A stretch of 64,000 nt of DNA from Hetaerina americana (GCA_022747635.1 JAKTNV010000027.1:1095501-1159500), one strand, 5' to 3'. Positions 10,400 to 21,118 are shown, numbered from the stretch's first letter. The notes: generated by a model not told the origin, from the sequence alone. Made by a program: numbers and translations.

Positions 10400-11180
10400 T
10401 GCGGGGCCATATTTCATTTCCATCATAAATGAACCGCATTTCATCATTAGTCTGTATGATTTTTAACATTGGAAATAATATGCGAACAGAGACCTAATGG
10501 CGACTTATTACTGTGTTCAGTAAATGCTTGCTGGTTGTTTTTCTGAGGCCGTGGATTTAATAAAGAATGATGACGTCATCGCGCCACCGATTAAAGCATT
10601 CGGGGGTATTACTGACACCCTTATGCTTGTTGAGAGTGAACAGCAGCCGTAAAAGAGAATTGCATTGACGACGCGAAAAAATAGTTTGGCATGAAGAGCT
10701 GCCTTTTTGATTTGAGCAGCAACATTCATTTTTTTCAGCAATAAAGAACGAAATTTATGGGCGGATCGGAATAAATGTGCTTTTTTTTTGATTTTGAGTT
10801 TTTCCTCCCTCGTGCTAACTTGGTGAGAGACTGTGCCGCAGCCTTCCTTGTAGTTCGCGTACTTTATCGGCGGAAGTGGATCCAAGAAAACGAGAAAAAT
10901 ATTTTTCCGACAGAGTGCGCTCTGTCCTTGAAGTTTTTTTCCCGAGCTCCTTATGCCGCATGCACAGGAAACTCGTAGTTGACGACGGAAGATAGCGAGT
11001 GTAATATCTTCCATTAAATAACTTGGGAATCACGTTTATGTTATGAATTAATTTTGGAATAAATTGTTCAATTGCCTCCAGTTCCCCTTCAAACTCAAAG
11101 CGACGCAGCACACAAATGGCTCCTTTACCTAAATGAAGTTTGATTTGAATTCGCTAACAATTTACTTGACTTCATTGGTC
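10400..11180. other. unassigned region
   Basis: A 165-codon frame on minus (10517-11014) is open but low in complexity, lacks any domain I recognise and overlaps other frames. I do not call it a gene. Confidence 0.4.
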
Positions 11181-11208
11181 CCAATGCAACAATTTCAGAG
11201 TGTAAAAA

Positions 11209-11287
11209 TCATTCGCCTTGACTGGGATTCGAACCCAGATCCCTCAATAACCGGTCGAGTGCTTTAGCCACTTAAGCTACCGAGGCG
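11209..11287 (-). repeat. tRNA-like block, left arm
   Basis: On minus it reads GCCTCGGTAGCTTAAGTGG... ending GGGTTCGAATCCCAGTC and AAGGCG. The acceptor ends pair only in part and the anticodon loop lacks the usual T33, so it is a pol III promoter-bearing repeat rather than a functional tRNA gene. Confidence 0.6.
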
Positions 11288-11534
11288 TCCTCTTAAACTC
11301 TGAAATTTTGGGGCTTTTAAAGGAACAAGGTGTTGTGACGAAATACCGTACATACAATGTCACAGGCATTCGTAGTCGTGCGCAAGGCGCCACAGTCCAC
11401 GAGGTTAAAGCCAACTTTAAACACATATGGTGTTTTTCACTTTGACAAATTCCAAAGAAACTGACGACGGGGACGGTATTTCGTCACAACATCTTGTTCC
11501 TTTAAAAGCCCCAAAATTTCAGAGTTTAAGAGGA

Positions 11535-11612
11535 CGCCTCGGTAGCTTAAGTGGCTAAAGCACTCGACCGGATATTGAGGGATCTGGGTTCGAATCCCAG
11601 TCAAGGCGAATG
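11535..11612 (+). repeat. tRNA-like block, right arm
   Basis: Same block as in the left arm with small changes (CGACCGGATATTGAGG against CGACCGGTTATTGAGG). It keeps the A-box and B-box motifs. Confidence 0.6.
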
Positions 11613-11640
11613 ATTTTTACACTCTGAAATTGTTGCATTG

Positions 11641-12135
11641 AAATGCACATTAGCGGATGACTCCGTTAAAAGTTACTGTTGCGGCATCTCCCGCAGTTTC
11701 TTTGGAATTCATTGGTCCCATTCAACGGTTGAAATGAAATTATTCGACGAAAATTTCGACGATTTAATAACTAATGTGGCAATTTCCTTCGTCCATGTTT
11801 TAAATAGGGGAAGAAAATATTTCGTACATGCCTCACTTCCCCAGCCGACGACTCCGCCTAATGAGACGAGTGGCCATCAGGAATCGCTAAGTACGGGTAC
11901 ATACGATTCCTGATATGCTCATTAGTAAAAACAACATTAATTGCCCTACACATCAGTCAATTGAAACAAATTTCGCCATGAACAAAAACATGTTTCCTTA
12001 TATTCTATTTCTCCAACTGTCGTTTAATGTGATTTTTGCGAGGAGAGCAGGGTTCCATAAAGTTAGTTGTCTGTTCGCCTTTCAATTTCCCTTCACTTCT
12101 CCCTGTGGTCTCCCCTACTAATACATTATTATTAC
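11641..12135. other. unassigned spacer
   Basis: Short frames only (up to 91 codons). Nothing recognised beyond the repeat of TTCATTGGTCCCA noted for the neighbouring foldback. Confidence 0.45.
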
Positions 12136-12137
12136 TT

Positions 12138-12560
12138 AGTACCTTGCGAGCCGTCGCTGGGATGTGTGGCAGAGGGTTATTACGTACCAGACTAATTTTT
12201 ACTCGGACATTTCAACCCCTTACCTCGGTCGGACAATGTTATTCTGATCCCTTATCGTTCGTGGGAAAAATGTCATCATAAATCTATTTGTTCTACACTA
12301 CGGCTCTCTAATTTCATTAGTATGATCTCTGCTACCTTAGTACGATGGTAGCAATAATAAAATGTCAACATCATAGCTAAAGAGACCAAATTAATGTAAG
12401 AGCTTCAATCTGTTATTAAACCTCCGCTCTATTGAGTGATTCCCAGCCTAGCTCCTCTAATATTTTGGATACGCTAATAAGTTTATCATGATTGTGTTTT
12501 AAAAATTTAGCTCCTCTACGCTCTACGCAATTCAACTCGGCAATCAATCCTCCGTTCATC
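12138..12560 (-). mobile_element. LINE-D 3' end with RT C-terminal remnant
   Basis: The low end carries a hairpin with GGATGTGTGGCAGAGGGTTA. The UTR has the LINE-D signature (CTCGGTCGGACAATGTTATT, CCCTTATCGTTCGTGG). The RT tail on minus reads VERRGAKFLKHNHDKLISVS then KILEELGWESLN, homologous to the copy at 17741-18400. Confidence 0.78.
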
Positions 12561-12898
12561 CTTCCCGATGCTCCAAGCTGTCCAATTATAATGTGACGAT
12601 GTCCGTCCATCCATAATGGCTCTTGATGAAACATTCACCCTTTCTTTGTACCCTATTTTTCTCCGAAATTAATATCTCATGCAGACCTCCCGAATCCCCC
12701 TCGCGGAAGGCCTAACAAACGCGTAATAAAACTCCTCCTTACCTTTTCCATTCAAATATTCCCCTGTCATTCGTTTGATGGTTCACAGTTCTTCATCTAC
12801 CTCCAAATGTATCCATTCCAAACGTCATCTCTTCTCGTTAAGTCCAACATTCTTCAATCGCTGAATGTTGAGACGACTATCGACAGTCTTCCGGTACT
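12561..12898. other. unassigned spacer
   Basis: Pyrimidine-rich with CATT-type repeats. No gene or repeat family recognised. Confidence 0.4.
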
Positions 12899-12900
12899 TA

Positions 12901-13618
12901 CGGGGTCTGTCTAATAAATACGCGAACTAAGGCCATAAAAACTTTATTTCGCAAAATTTAGTCTACATCCATTTTGTCCCCTTCAAAGTGAGTACTCTCC
13001 ATTCGTTGCTATGCACTCATTCCATCATTCCATTCTTCCATTGATTCCATTCAATCTTCCATTTCTACAGTTTAAAGCTCCCTTGGTAGTCCTCGGCAGT
13101 TAGGCTTTTTATTTTTCTCGTCGTTTCGTTTCCCGCTTTATTGTGTCCACATTCCCAGTGAAGTCCCCTCATCACATTTTTGCATTTTGAGAATAGGAAA
13201 AAGTCGCAGGGGGTGAAATCTGGCCGGCGACTAAGGGGATGATCAAGGATCAAGGTATTGAATTTTTTGTCAGAAACTGGCGAAAAATCAATGCTGAATG
13301 TGCAGGTGCATTGTCATGGCGATCCTTCCTTCCTTCCACGATGGTCCTTCATGTTCGGTTAAAATAGTGTGCACTGTTGCTAATTTTCCAAATTCAGTTC
13401 ATCAGCTAACATTTGGGCAGTATATCGACGATCAGAAAAGACAAGGGACCGCACACGATCAATTTTGCCGTCAACACAGGTGGTTGAAGGTCGTCCTGGC
13501 CTTGCATCATCTTGTCGGCCATCTTTAAAACGCTCAATCCACTTGAAAACGGATGTTTTCTTCAGAGCATTATCACCGTAAACAGCTGTCAAAATTTCAG
13601 TAATTTCCTGATAAATTT
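12901..13618 (-). mobile_element. mariner transposon 3, internally deleted
   Basis: The left end is CGGGGTCTGTCTAATAAATA after a TA. The minus strand encodes the transposase N-terminal half (AVYGDNALKKTSVFKWIERF and ARPGRPSTT, 13380-13592) and C-terminal pieces (RRPDFTPCDFFLFSKCKNVM, 13065-13253). The first two catalytic blocks are missing. The N-terminal end is cut where the mariner-1 derivative at 13621 begins, and no matching right terminal repeat was found beyond it. Confidence 0.75.
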
Positions 13619-13620
13619 TA

Positions 13621-14176
13621 CAGGGTTCGTCCGGAAAATAAGTGTACTGAGCTCAGGAAAAAAAAATTATTACACTTTTACATATATTAAGCTAATATTC
13701 CTCAATAGTAACCCTTGTGAGTCGATACACTTGTTCCAGCGGCGTTCCCATTCCTGGAACGCTCCCGCGAAGGCATCATCGGGAACCTCTCGAAGACTCG
13801 TCGTCGACCTCTTCTCTGCCCTCCACGAACATCTTGTGCCACCGAAAGATCATGTTTCTGGACATGGCTGACTCCCCGTAAGCCTGGTTAATCATACCGA
13901 CAGTTTCGGTAGACGATTTCCCAAGCTTTACCGCAAATTTGATGGAATAACGCTGCTCCAAAAACTTCGGCATCGCGTTCCGTGACGTGGGTCGAGCGTG
14001 GAGGTTCGCGTTAACAGAGCTCCTCACTACACCACAGCTCAGAGCCGACTGCCTTTTTCAGCGTCGCTTGTCAACATACCCCCCTCCAATCGCTGCCCGT
14101 CAGAGCGGCGCTGGGCGCGCCTGGAGCGGCGCGCCCAGCCCAGGAGTCAGTACACTTATTTTCCGGACGAACCCTG
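13621..14176. mobile_element. 556-bp deletion derivative of mariner 1
   Basis: Both terminal repeats and TA flanks match the element at 2307-3628. The interior jumps from its C-terminal coding end (CGAAGAC) to the N-terminal half (CGTCGTCGACCTC), with a short CGTCGTC homology at the join. It keeps the start of the transposase (MPKFLEQRYSIKF) but no catalytic domain. Confidence 0.92.
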
Positions 14177-14179
14177 TAC

Positions 14180-14585
14180 TTAGAACTATCGATCTCTTTT
14201 CGGGCCACGACTCACTCAATATTCTATGATAATTATAAATCCTTTTGCGCTATACGACGATCTACTCACGAGATGGCTGCGGCGGGGTTATTCTTATTTC
14301 CCAGAAAGCAGGGAGGAGAGCACCAGGTCCACCTTCCTTTGAAAATAATGTCTCCCATCTTTAAGCATTTAAAACCATCTTCTAGCCGTATGAGAGAGAA
14401 GACGAGACATCCAATGAGGTTTCAATTAGTATTACATCGGCCTCGGCTGAGGATTTCTTCCGACATTTCACATCAGCGTACTTTTTCGTCGCTTGTCATT
14501 TCCATTAGGCGAACTGTACATGTTTCAACTCGCAACGGCTGCTGCTTACGTAATACCGGAGTTAAATCAGTGCATTTCTTTGCAT
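14180..14585. other. unassigned spacer
   Basis: One 106-codon frame on plus (14273-14593) has no recognisable domain. Otherwise nothing seen. Confidence 0.4.
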
Positions 14586-14589
14586 GTTT

Positions 14590-14885
14590 TTAGCAGGGCA
14601 AAGGCGCCAGGCTAATTTTTACCCGAATATTTTGATCCCCACCGCGGTCAAATAATATTATTCTGATCCTTTTTCGTTCGCGGAAAAAATGGCATCTTAA
14701 TTATACCTGTTCTACACTTAATCCCTCTAATTTCATTTACCTGATCTCGCCTGCAGTAGTACGATGGGGGTAATGACACAGCTTCAAAATTGTCGCTAAA
14801 GAGACATTCTTCCAATTTATGCAATAGATTTAATCTTTAATTTATCCTTCACTCCGTGGGTGACTCAGTGAAACATTATTCGGGT
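14590..14885 (-). mobile_element. LINE-D 3' UTR copy
   Basis: It matches the LINE-D UTR at 12180-12420 and 17790-18020 (CACCGCGGTCAAATAATATT, TTCGTTCGCGGAAAAAATGG, GTCGCTAAAGAGACATTCTT). The RT frame is not retained. Confidence 0.65.
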
Positions 14886-15099
14886 GAGGGACATTCGAAT
14901 GAAACTTATAGCATACTCAGTAAAACTCTTAGCATATGAACACATTACAAAATCAAGCTAAAAAGAACAAAAGTTTTCTCCATGAATTAATTTAGTAAGA
15001 CATTGATGATCAGGTGTTGATTGATGTTTATTGCACAGTCCTCGAATTTACTATGGCAGCGCGTGCAACTCGCGCGATGGAATGGTTTCTCATTGAATG

Positions 15100-15240
15100 C
15101 GAGAAATTTCTCATTGCGGAAATCATTCGCATTGACCGGTATTCGAACCCTGTATTCCAAGGGCAATGTCGGAGAAAGGTGCTCAGTCGACATTGTATTC
15201 CTGCGAGCCACTCCGCTGAGGTTCTTCTGCAGCTCCTTTG
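15100..15240 (-). repeat. degenerate tRNA-like repeat
   Basis: The order ATCATTCGCATTGACC, GGTATTCGAACCC, then GCGAGCCACTCCGCTGAGG resembles the minus-strand arm of the foldback at 11182 (ATCATTCGCCTTGACTGG, GATTCGAACCC, TAGCCACTTAAGC). It is probably a distant relative with an insertion inside. Confidence 0.35.
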
Positions 15241-15485
15241 GAATATTTTTAATGGAATTACGTGGAAAAAAAACAAGAATATGACTGTAGTTTTAATTAA
15301 GTGCTTTTATCAATGTGTAGGCTTCTTTTCTTTCAGATAAAAAAAGATGGAAAACGAGTAATTGAACTAAGGAATAGATACATTTTAAAGACACCGTGGT
15401 GTATGAATACCGGCGTCATCATTCTGACAGGATTATCGACTATTTGTACCGTGCTTTATATGCAGACAAACCAGCCGTTTGCGCA
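15241..15485. other. unassigned AT-rich spacer
   Basis: No feature seen before the LINE-A tail. Confidence 0.4.
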
Positions 15486-15487
15486 AA

Positions 15488-16020
15488 TCTACATATAACA
15501 TCTACATCTAAACAATACCCCGAAAACCGCCGCAAGGGCGTGTGGGGGGGGGTGTTAGGTCATCAGAAAAATGTTAATCACACGAAAGAAAGCACTTACA
15601 TGCAACAATATTCTATAACAGGATACGTTTATTCAAATCATACTGTAGACCTGTTTAAAGCGATGGGTCAATTAAATGAAAAGAATAACATACAGGATAT
15701 CGAAAAAATATATACACTACCAATTCTAATTATTTCCTACGTGATTGCTGTCATGTCTATTCTGATTTCTAATTGCACGAGGAAAAACGACATTTTAAAT
15801 CCATCCGTTCTACAAGAAACCTCCATGATTTTACGTTGGTGATCTGATCTACCATAATGAGTAAGTAAGGGCCTGTAATATGTCTTTAACATTCCTCAGA
15901 TAAGTAACCTGCCTCGAATTTACGCAGTAAATTTAACCTGTATTTTAAACTACAGACAACTATAGGCTCCCCATCCCAATTCTTCCAATAGTGTCGTGAC
16001 ACTGCTACCTTGTTCATAAC
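15488..16020 (-). mobile_element. LINE-A 3' end with RT C-terminal remnant
   Basis: It starts with ACATCTACATCTA repeats and the hairpin (GCCGCAAGGGCGTGTGGG), then the LINE-A UTR (GAAAGCACTTACATGCAACA, ACAGGATACGTTTATTCAAA). The 3' end of the RT frame follows to about 16020 (GGATGGGGAGCC region on minus). Confidence 0.82.
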
Positions 16021-16765
16021 TCCGGCAAGAGTTTCGTACCTTTGACTAACTTATTTCAATTTCCCCGAGGCTAAAATGGCTAAAATCTGCCGCCATCTCC
16101 GGCTTGGTCCCCACCTAGCCCCCCCTTTCTCCCTCCTCTCCCGCTACTTCCTTCCAGTGTCCTTATCGCCCCCTCCCCTCCCCCTCGAAACCCCCCCTCC
16201 TCCCCCATTCCCCTCCAGTTAGCCCTTTTGCGAAGAATTAATGCCGCCTCTTGTCTTCCCACTCGTCGTATCCATACACCATTGTCGCCTGCTTAAGGGG
16301 CGATGATAACATTTCGCCGGAAACGGCCGTGAGCGGAATTCTCGATCGCGTTCTTTTTGTACGACCCCGAGGCGCGCGCGGGGGAATGTCGCGGGGTGAC
16401 GGCTCGAGTGTCGACCCCGTCACCGAGCCGTTTCCCGCGAAAGGAAGAGGTTCAGGGTGATGGGCCAGATCCCGGAGGGGGAGGGGGGGCTCTTACAGCT
16501 TCCGTGAGTCACTCATACTTCGTCCGTCTGTAGCAGCCATTTTAAATGACTCCTTCAAGTGACGGTACGTACTAGTCGGGCGCAAGATGCTATCACATTG
16601 AAAATGAGGGTACATAAAATTTATGACGAGCCTCCATTGAAATAGGAAAGGCTCACTATCTTTGAATGGGAAATCTTCCTGAGTTTTTTGCTAGGCAGAC
16701 ATGCTCTTTGTATTCTTCACAATTTTATATCTGCAAAGGAGCTCATTTTCGGCGCTATTTTTTAT
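16021..16765. other. unassigned region with a GC-rich block
   Basis: 16085-16500 is CpG- and GC-rich with overlapping frames of about 60 codons on both strands. No domain seen. Confidence 0.4.
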
Positions 16766-16774
16766 TTCTTTTTA

Positions 16775-16978
16775 ATTAATTTGAAGCATGATTTGAATAT
16801 ACGTATCCTTATTGAATATTATTGCATGTAAGTACTTTCTTTCGTGCGATTAACTTTTTTGAAGTCCAACATCAAACTAATAATTGTGTAGAGGTAGTAC
16901 GTTCGGGATTGTGCATGCATAGTTGGTGAGCTAACACCCCCCGCCACACGCCCTTGCGGGATATTGTGCGGATGGTGA
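16775..16978 (+). mobile_element. LINE-A 3' end (truncated)
   Basis: LINE-A UTR (GATTTGAATATACGTATCCT, GCATGTAAGTACTTTCTTTC) followed by ACACCCCCCGCCACACGCCC and a shortened hairpin. Confidence 0.75.
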
Positions 16979-17140
16979 ATTGATCTAAAATATTTGCGGG
17001 AAACTATTGTGAGCGCAAATGGTTGAAATCGGCCAGAGATTTTACAAAAATTCAAAAACCCCATGGTGTTTGTTATGACTATTGATAAACTACAAAAATT
17101 ATACTGTATTAATTTAAAAATTATATTGGATACATAGAAG

Positions 17141-17400
17141 AGGAAACGCAGTAGTCCATTGGGCAAAGCGCTGGGATAATGACCGGAGGTCCCGGGTTCT
17201 ATTCTCTGAAACCCCTCTGGCTACCCTCGGCTTCACCCTAGCTGTGTGATTTTTGGGGTTCCACACCTTCCTGGGCAACCGCCGGCGAAACAGGGAAAGG
17301 ATCGATGTTTATGTTTGAATTTCACACTCCGCTGGGATTGGTATTGGGTGAGGTCCATCCTCACTTATCAAACCTAATTTAGATTTGATAAATATGGTTT
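17141..17400 (+). mobile_element. SINE-2 copy (divergent)
   Basis: A tRNA-like head has A-box-like GTAGTCCATTGGGCAAAGCG and B-box-like GGGTTCTATTC. The body shares AGCT.TGTGATTTTTGGGGT and ACACCTTCCTGGGCAACC with the minus-strand copies at 25278 and 61331. It is the most divergent of the three. Confidence 0.6.
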
Positions 17401-17740
17401 ATATGCGATTGCGCTTAGTACTTCTCATTGGTTTTGACTTTTTTAAAATTTTCGTCGCATTTCAATAATGTTGTAATGCGGAAAATGCTTTTGGGATGCA
17501 AAACCGTGTGCTGCGCTCTGGTGGTCAGTTCTTCCTTTTACCGGTCCTCAACTTAAAATTGCAAAATAGTCGCATATGTTCACATAAAAGTGTATACTAT
17601 CTTCTCCGAAGTCGCCCCCATATCGAAGTATTATTCGTAGATGCAAACATAAATTGGAATTCTATCTTCACCCACTAATTTTGTATATGTTATGCATATT
17701 TCTTCTGGTTATTTATTCATTATTTTTTAATATTTATTTA
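17401..17740. other. unassigned AT-rich spacer
   Basis: Nothing recognised. Confidence 0.4.
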
Positions 17741-18400
17741 TATACCCTGAAAGCCACCGCTAGGGTGTGTTGCAGGGGGTGAACACACACCAGAATAATT
17801 TTACCCTAATATGACCCTACCGCGGTCGAACAATAATATTATGATTCCCTATCGTTCGTGGAAGAAATGACATCTTAAATCTATCTGTTCTACATCTAAT
17901 CTCTCCAAATTTATTACCATAATCTCTCCTTTCGTAGTCTGGTGGGGGTAATAATACATTTTCAACATCACTGCTAAAGAGGCGCCCTTCCAATCAACAC
18001 AAGAGCTTCAATCTGTAATTTAACCTTCGCTCCATTGAGTGAAGCTAGCTCCTCTAATATTTTGGATACGCCACTAAGTTTATCAAAGCAACGTTTTACA
18101 AATCTAGCTCCTCTACGCTGCACGCGATCAAATGTGCCATTGAATCCAACTTCGTGAGGATCCCACACACTTGCAGTATATTCTAAATGAGGCCTAACCA
18201 GCCAAAGATGTCATTTCTCTTTGACGTTTTTATTTCATTTACTCAGTACTCTTCTAATAAATTCTAATTTTTTGTTAGCTTGTCCACATATTCCCCATTT
18301 GAATTTCACCCAAGAAGATCGTGGATGAGGGCAATGCCTAGGTATTTAATTTAGTCTACACATTCTATTTCGGTGTTCCAAATGCAGTAGGCGTTCTGAT
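17741..18400 (-). mobile_element. LINE-D 3' end with RT thumb region
   Basis: It begins with a hairpin tail (CCACCGCTAGGGTGTGTTGC then AGGGGGTG) and the LINE-D UTR. On minus the RT C-terminus reads EYTASVWDPHEVGFNGTFDR, VQRRGARFVKRCFDKLSGVS, KILEEL, preceded by remnants of IKYLGIALIHDLLG. This is the conserved C-terminal domain of CR1/Jockey-type RTs. The frame is broken. Confidence 0.82.
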
Positions 18401-18705
18401 GGGAATTGCTCCTTTAAATAAGTAAAAAGAAATAAATCGTCGTGTATAAAAAGTCCTAACTGCATTTTATATTACCTATCCATTCTGAATCCCATGTTGT
18501 CTGTTGGATAATAGGTTGTTGGTGTTGAGGAATGTCATTACGTAAATAACAATAATATGGTCCAAGACATGACCGGAGAGAGAAGGTTAAGGATATTGGT
18601 CGGTTATTACCGGGGTCTTGCTTATTTTCGCTTTCGAAAATATATGTTATGTTGTATTATCCAATCTAGGGGTACGATACTTTCTGAAATCAATTTGTTA
18701 AGTAC
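18401..18705. other. unassigned spacer
   Basis: A 63-codon frame on plus (18557-18748) has no domain. Nothing else seen. Confidence 0.35.
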
Positions 18706-18709
18706 ATAT

Positions 18710-18880
18710 TCAAAAAAAAGGCGAAACCTTGGTCGCGAGCTCTTTTAGTACCCTTGCACGAATATCCTCTGGTCCGGGTGATTCATTACTTTTTAGGCGT
18801 AGGAGTTGTTTTGTGATTCCTTCTCGCGTAATTCTAATGTCATCCATCTCTGTTGGTGCCCCGTCAAAAACTACTTTGAA
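18710..18880 (-). mobile_element. LINE RT fragment
   Basis: The minus strand encodes DGAPTEMDDIRITREGITKQ, LLRLKSNESPGPEDI and RARVLKELATKVSPF, the block just before RT motif 1 (K-x-PGPD-x-I) in CR1/Jockey-type LINEs. It is truncated on both sides. Confidence 0.72.
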
Positions 18881-18882
18881 GA

Positions 18883-19060
18883 AGGCAATGGGAAACCAAC
18901 TCAATTATTATTTCCAAGATTAATATGATGGACAGTATAGAGAATATGAGTCCTGGCAACAACGGGACTCGGCCCAATCGGCCGAGTGTCGTATCCGGCA
19001 CCGAAGAAAGTAAGGCCTCCGCGGTTGTCATCACTTACACTTTATTTTCTTATTGAGCTT
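18883..19060 (+). mobile_element. 5' end of an RTE-type LINE (fragment)
   Basis: It contains GAAGGCAATGGGAAACCA, ATGATGGACA, GAGTCCTGGCAACAACGGGA and an ACTCGGCC...GGCCGAGT hairpin. The complement of the same order lies at 32830-32935, immediately upstream of endonuclease coding there, so this is a 5' UTR. Confidence 0.6.
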
Positions 19061-19154
19061 CTTAAAACGCAGATGGAATTTCATTAGCAGTAATTTGTGA
19101 TCACCGTCGATATCTATCTACATACTATCTATACAAACAGTATATCTTAATTAC

Positions 19155-19278
19155 CGCATATCAAACTTATATTTGCGTAGAGATGACATGGCTGGGATTT
19201 TGCATGCGTGGTTGGTGACCTAACACCCTCCACTACACGCTCTTGTGGTGATTTGCGGGTATCAAGTAGATGTAGTTC
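19155..19278 (+). mobile_element. LINE-A 3' tail (truncated)
   Basis: LINE-A UTR end (GCGTAGAGATGACATGGCTG) plus a degraded hairpin (CACTACACGCTCTTGTGGTG) and TCAAGTAGATGTAG. Confidence 0.65.
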
Positions 19279-19279
19279 T

Positions 19280-20005
19280 TCCAAGTGGTTCCCTTCCCTT
19301 TACTTTTCTTCTCCAACGATTGCATTCGTCTCCAAAAAGAATCAGATTTTATTGTCTCTTTACGTTGTTTTATTATTCGGCGATGCCTTCTTAAACGTCA
19401 TCCACTTTGTCATCATCGTAGTCTGTTGCTGGCATGCAAACTCGACCACCTGTGGTTTTTTGTTCCTATTTTCCCAAAAATGAACCTATCTTAATGTTGT
19501 AGGAAATTCTTCAACCTCATCGCAGCGCCTTTCGGCGATGTAATTCTCAAAGGCCCAATCCAGGGCTTTTGAGAATGATCTTGCAGCTTCTGCACCAAAA
19601 GCCCCCTCCTTGGAGCCATTTTTTTCGCCTATGCCTGTATGATGGGCAAGCCCACATCACGTATCTGAGCCTAAATACATTCTTTAACTTTCCACGTGCC
19701 AGGAGTGAGCGGGCGTTCCAAGGGTAGATTTTAAATTGATTTAACACATCTGTCTTGTGTGCTCTGTCGAGAAGTTCTGCCAAGATATATGAATGGGGGA
19801 ATAGTTTACCTCCGGAATATTTGACTCGAGAGGGTCCCATCAAATCCGTTATTCATCTCAAGAGAAAGAAAGAGACAATTGGTGGGCTGTTGCTCCTCTG
19901 GATGGTCATGCGATGGTTTTCTGTAGCTCTCCACATCACAGTGTTGGATCCGCTAAGTTTTTACCACGTCTGCAGTGAGACGAGAGTCGCTATACTGTGG
20001 TCCCC
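19280..20005. other. mostly unassigned region
   Basis: Apart from the possible endonuclease piece, only a short hairpin (ATTCTCAAAGGCCC with its near-complement) at 19539-19578 was noticed. Confidence 0.4.
19600..19845 (-). mobile_element. possible LINE endonuclease N-terminal fragment
   Basis: The minus frame at 19547-19843 contains FKIYPWNARSLLARGKLKNV, which resembles the first strand of LINE exonuclease-endonuclease-phosphatase domains (usually WNARSL). The rest does not match, so the call is weak. Confidence 0.35.
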
Positions 20006-20013
20006 ACCTTCAT

Positions 20014-20262
20014 TCATATCTACATCTACATATGCACAATGCCCAGCAAGCTGTCGCAAGGGCGTGTGGCGGGGGGTGTTAGGTCACCAGCCTTGCATGC
20101 ACAACCCCATTCATGTTACCTCTACACAAATATCAGCTCGATGATGCACGCGAAAAATGTTAATCACACGAAAGTAAGTACTTACATGCAACAATATTCA
20201 AAAACAGGATAAGTATATTCAAATCATGCTGTAGAGCTGTTAAAAAGATGAGCCTGTAAAAG
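20014..20262 (-). mobile_element. LINE-A 3' end (truncated)
   Basis: ACATCTACATCTACATATGC, hairpin with GGGCGTGTGGCGGGGGGTGT, and LINE-A UTR (CACACGAAAGTAAGTACTTA, CATGCAACAATATTC). Confidence 0.8.
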
Positions 20263-20286
20263 AAACAAAAACAACATGCAGGAAAG

Positions 20287-20530
20287 AACATCTACATCTA
20301 CATAATGCATCAAAAACCGCCGCAATGGCGTGTGGCGGGGGGTGTTGGATCAATACCTGTAAAATAGAATAAAACCATAAGCAAAATCAACATATGGGTG
20401 CAAACCCACACCCAGATATGCGTAAATATTCATACAAAAACCTTTTTAACTTACCCGCATGCAAATGCATAACCAACTGTTAACCAGCATGCATGTGCAT
20501 ACACACCGACAAATATCGTAAAAATCTAAT
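20287..20530 (-). mobile_element. LINE-B 3' end (truncated)
   Basis: ACATCTACATCTACATAATG, hairpin, then LINE-B UTR (GCAAACCCACACCCAGATAT, ACCTTTTTAACTTACCCGCA). It follows the LINE-A tail at 20014 in the same orientation. Confidence 0.8.
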
Positions 20531-20973
20531 CAATAACGTGCAAATTTCAGCCAATGAGCAATTTAATATGGCTGCGTACTTTCCAAATCCAAAGTTGACT
20601 TAGCCACATGAATTCAAAACTCCAGAAGATCTTTGCTATGCCGCTAATGAAAGCAAGGTGCTGCCCGCGTATTATTTGCATGCAGAGTGAATACATGCAT
20701 TCTATGAATTGAATTAATGCCACCGTCTCGTTAGGCGTCTGTATGGGCGCCACCCCCCTCAACGAGCATGAATGTGTCTGGTGGACCAGAACGTGGATGC
20801 GAATGAATATGCATGAACGTCGTCCCCTTCGCCGGTCCTACCCCTTTGCCGATCATTCCAATCTAAGTACAAAGGCGTCATATAACCTTTTTATTGTCAC
20901 ACCCACGAACATTAGGGTAACGGTAAGCTGAAAAGAGAAATTGATTTTTACTGGATTTTTGTGTGCATGCATA

Positions 20974-20975
<2 letters not shown>
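20531..20975. other. unassigned spacer
   Basis: Nothing recognised. Confidence 0.4.
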
Positions 20976-20976
<1 letters not shown>

Positions 20977-21044
<68 letters not shown>

Positions 21045-21079
21045 ATATATATATAAGAATATATTATATATATATATAG
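20977..21079. repeat. (TA)n microsatellite
   Basis: About 60 bp of pure TA followed by imperfect TA runs to 21079. Confidence 0.95.
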
Positions 21080-21118
21080 ATTCATGAGGGAATGAAAAAT
21101 GGGGCATGATTCACCAGC

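Larger units (their letters stand above)
11182..11640. mobile_element. 459-bp foldback element with tRNA-like arms
   Basis: Two arms of about 166 bp, 11182-11349 and 11474-11640, are nearly identical inverted copies around a spacer of about 124 bp. Each arm holds a tRNA-like block with an A-box-like TAGCTTAAGTGGCTAA and a B box GGGTTCGAATCCC; the block reads inward on minus in the left arm and outward on plus in the right arm. The outer ends are CAATGCAACAATTTCAGAGT on both sides. The direct repeat TTCATTGGTCCCA at 11171-11183 and 11708-11720 might be a target duplication but does not sit exactly at the ends. Confidence 0.8.

Noticed and set aside
10517..11014. 165-codon open frame on minus
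   Set aside because: No domain, biased composition, overlaps other frames and has no splice or family support.
11209..11287. Genuine tRNA gene
   Set aside because: Acceptor mismatches, no T33 in the anticodon loop, and duplication in an inverted arm point to a repeat.
20014..20360. CRISPR-like spaced repeats (recurring GGCGTGTGGCGGGG)
   Set aside because: The repeats are LINE 3' tails, irregularly spaced, in both orientations, in a eukaryote.
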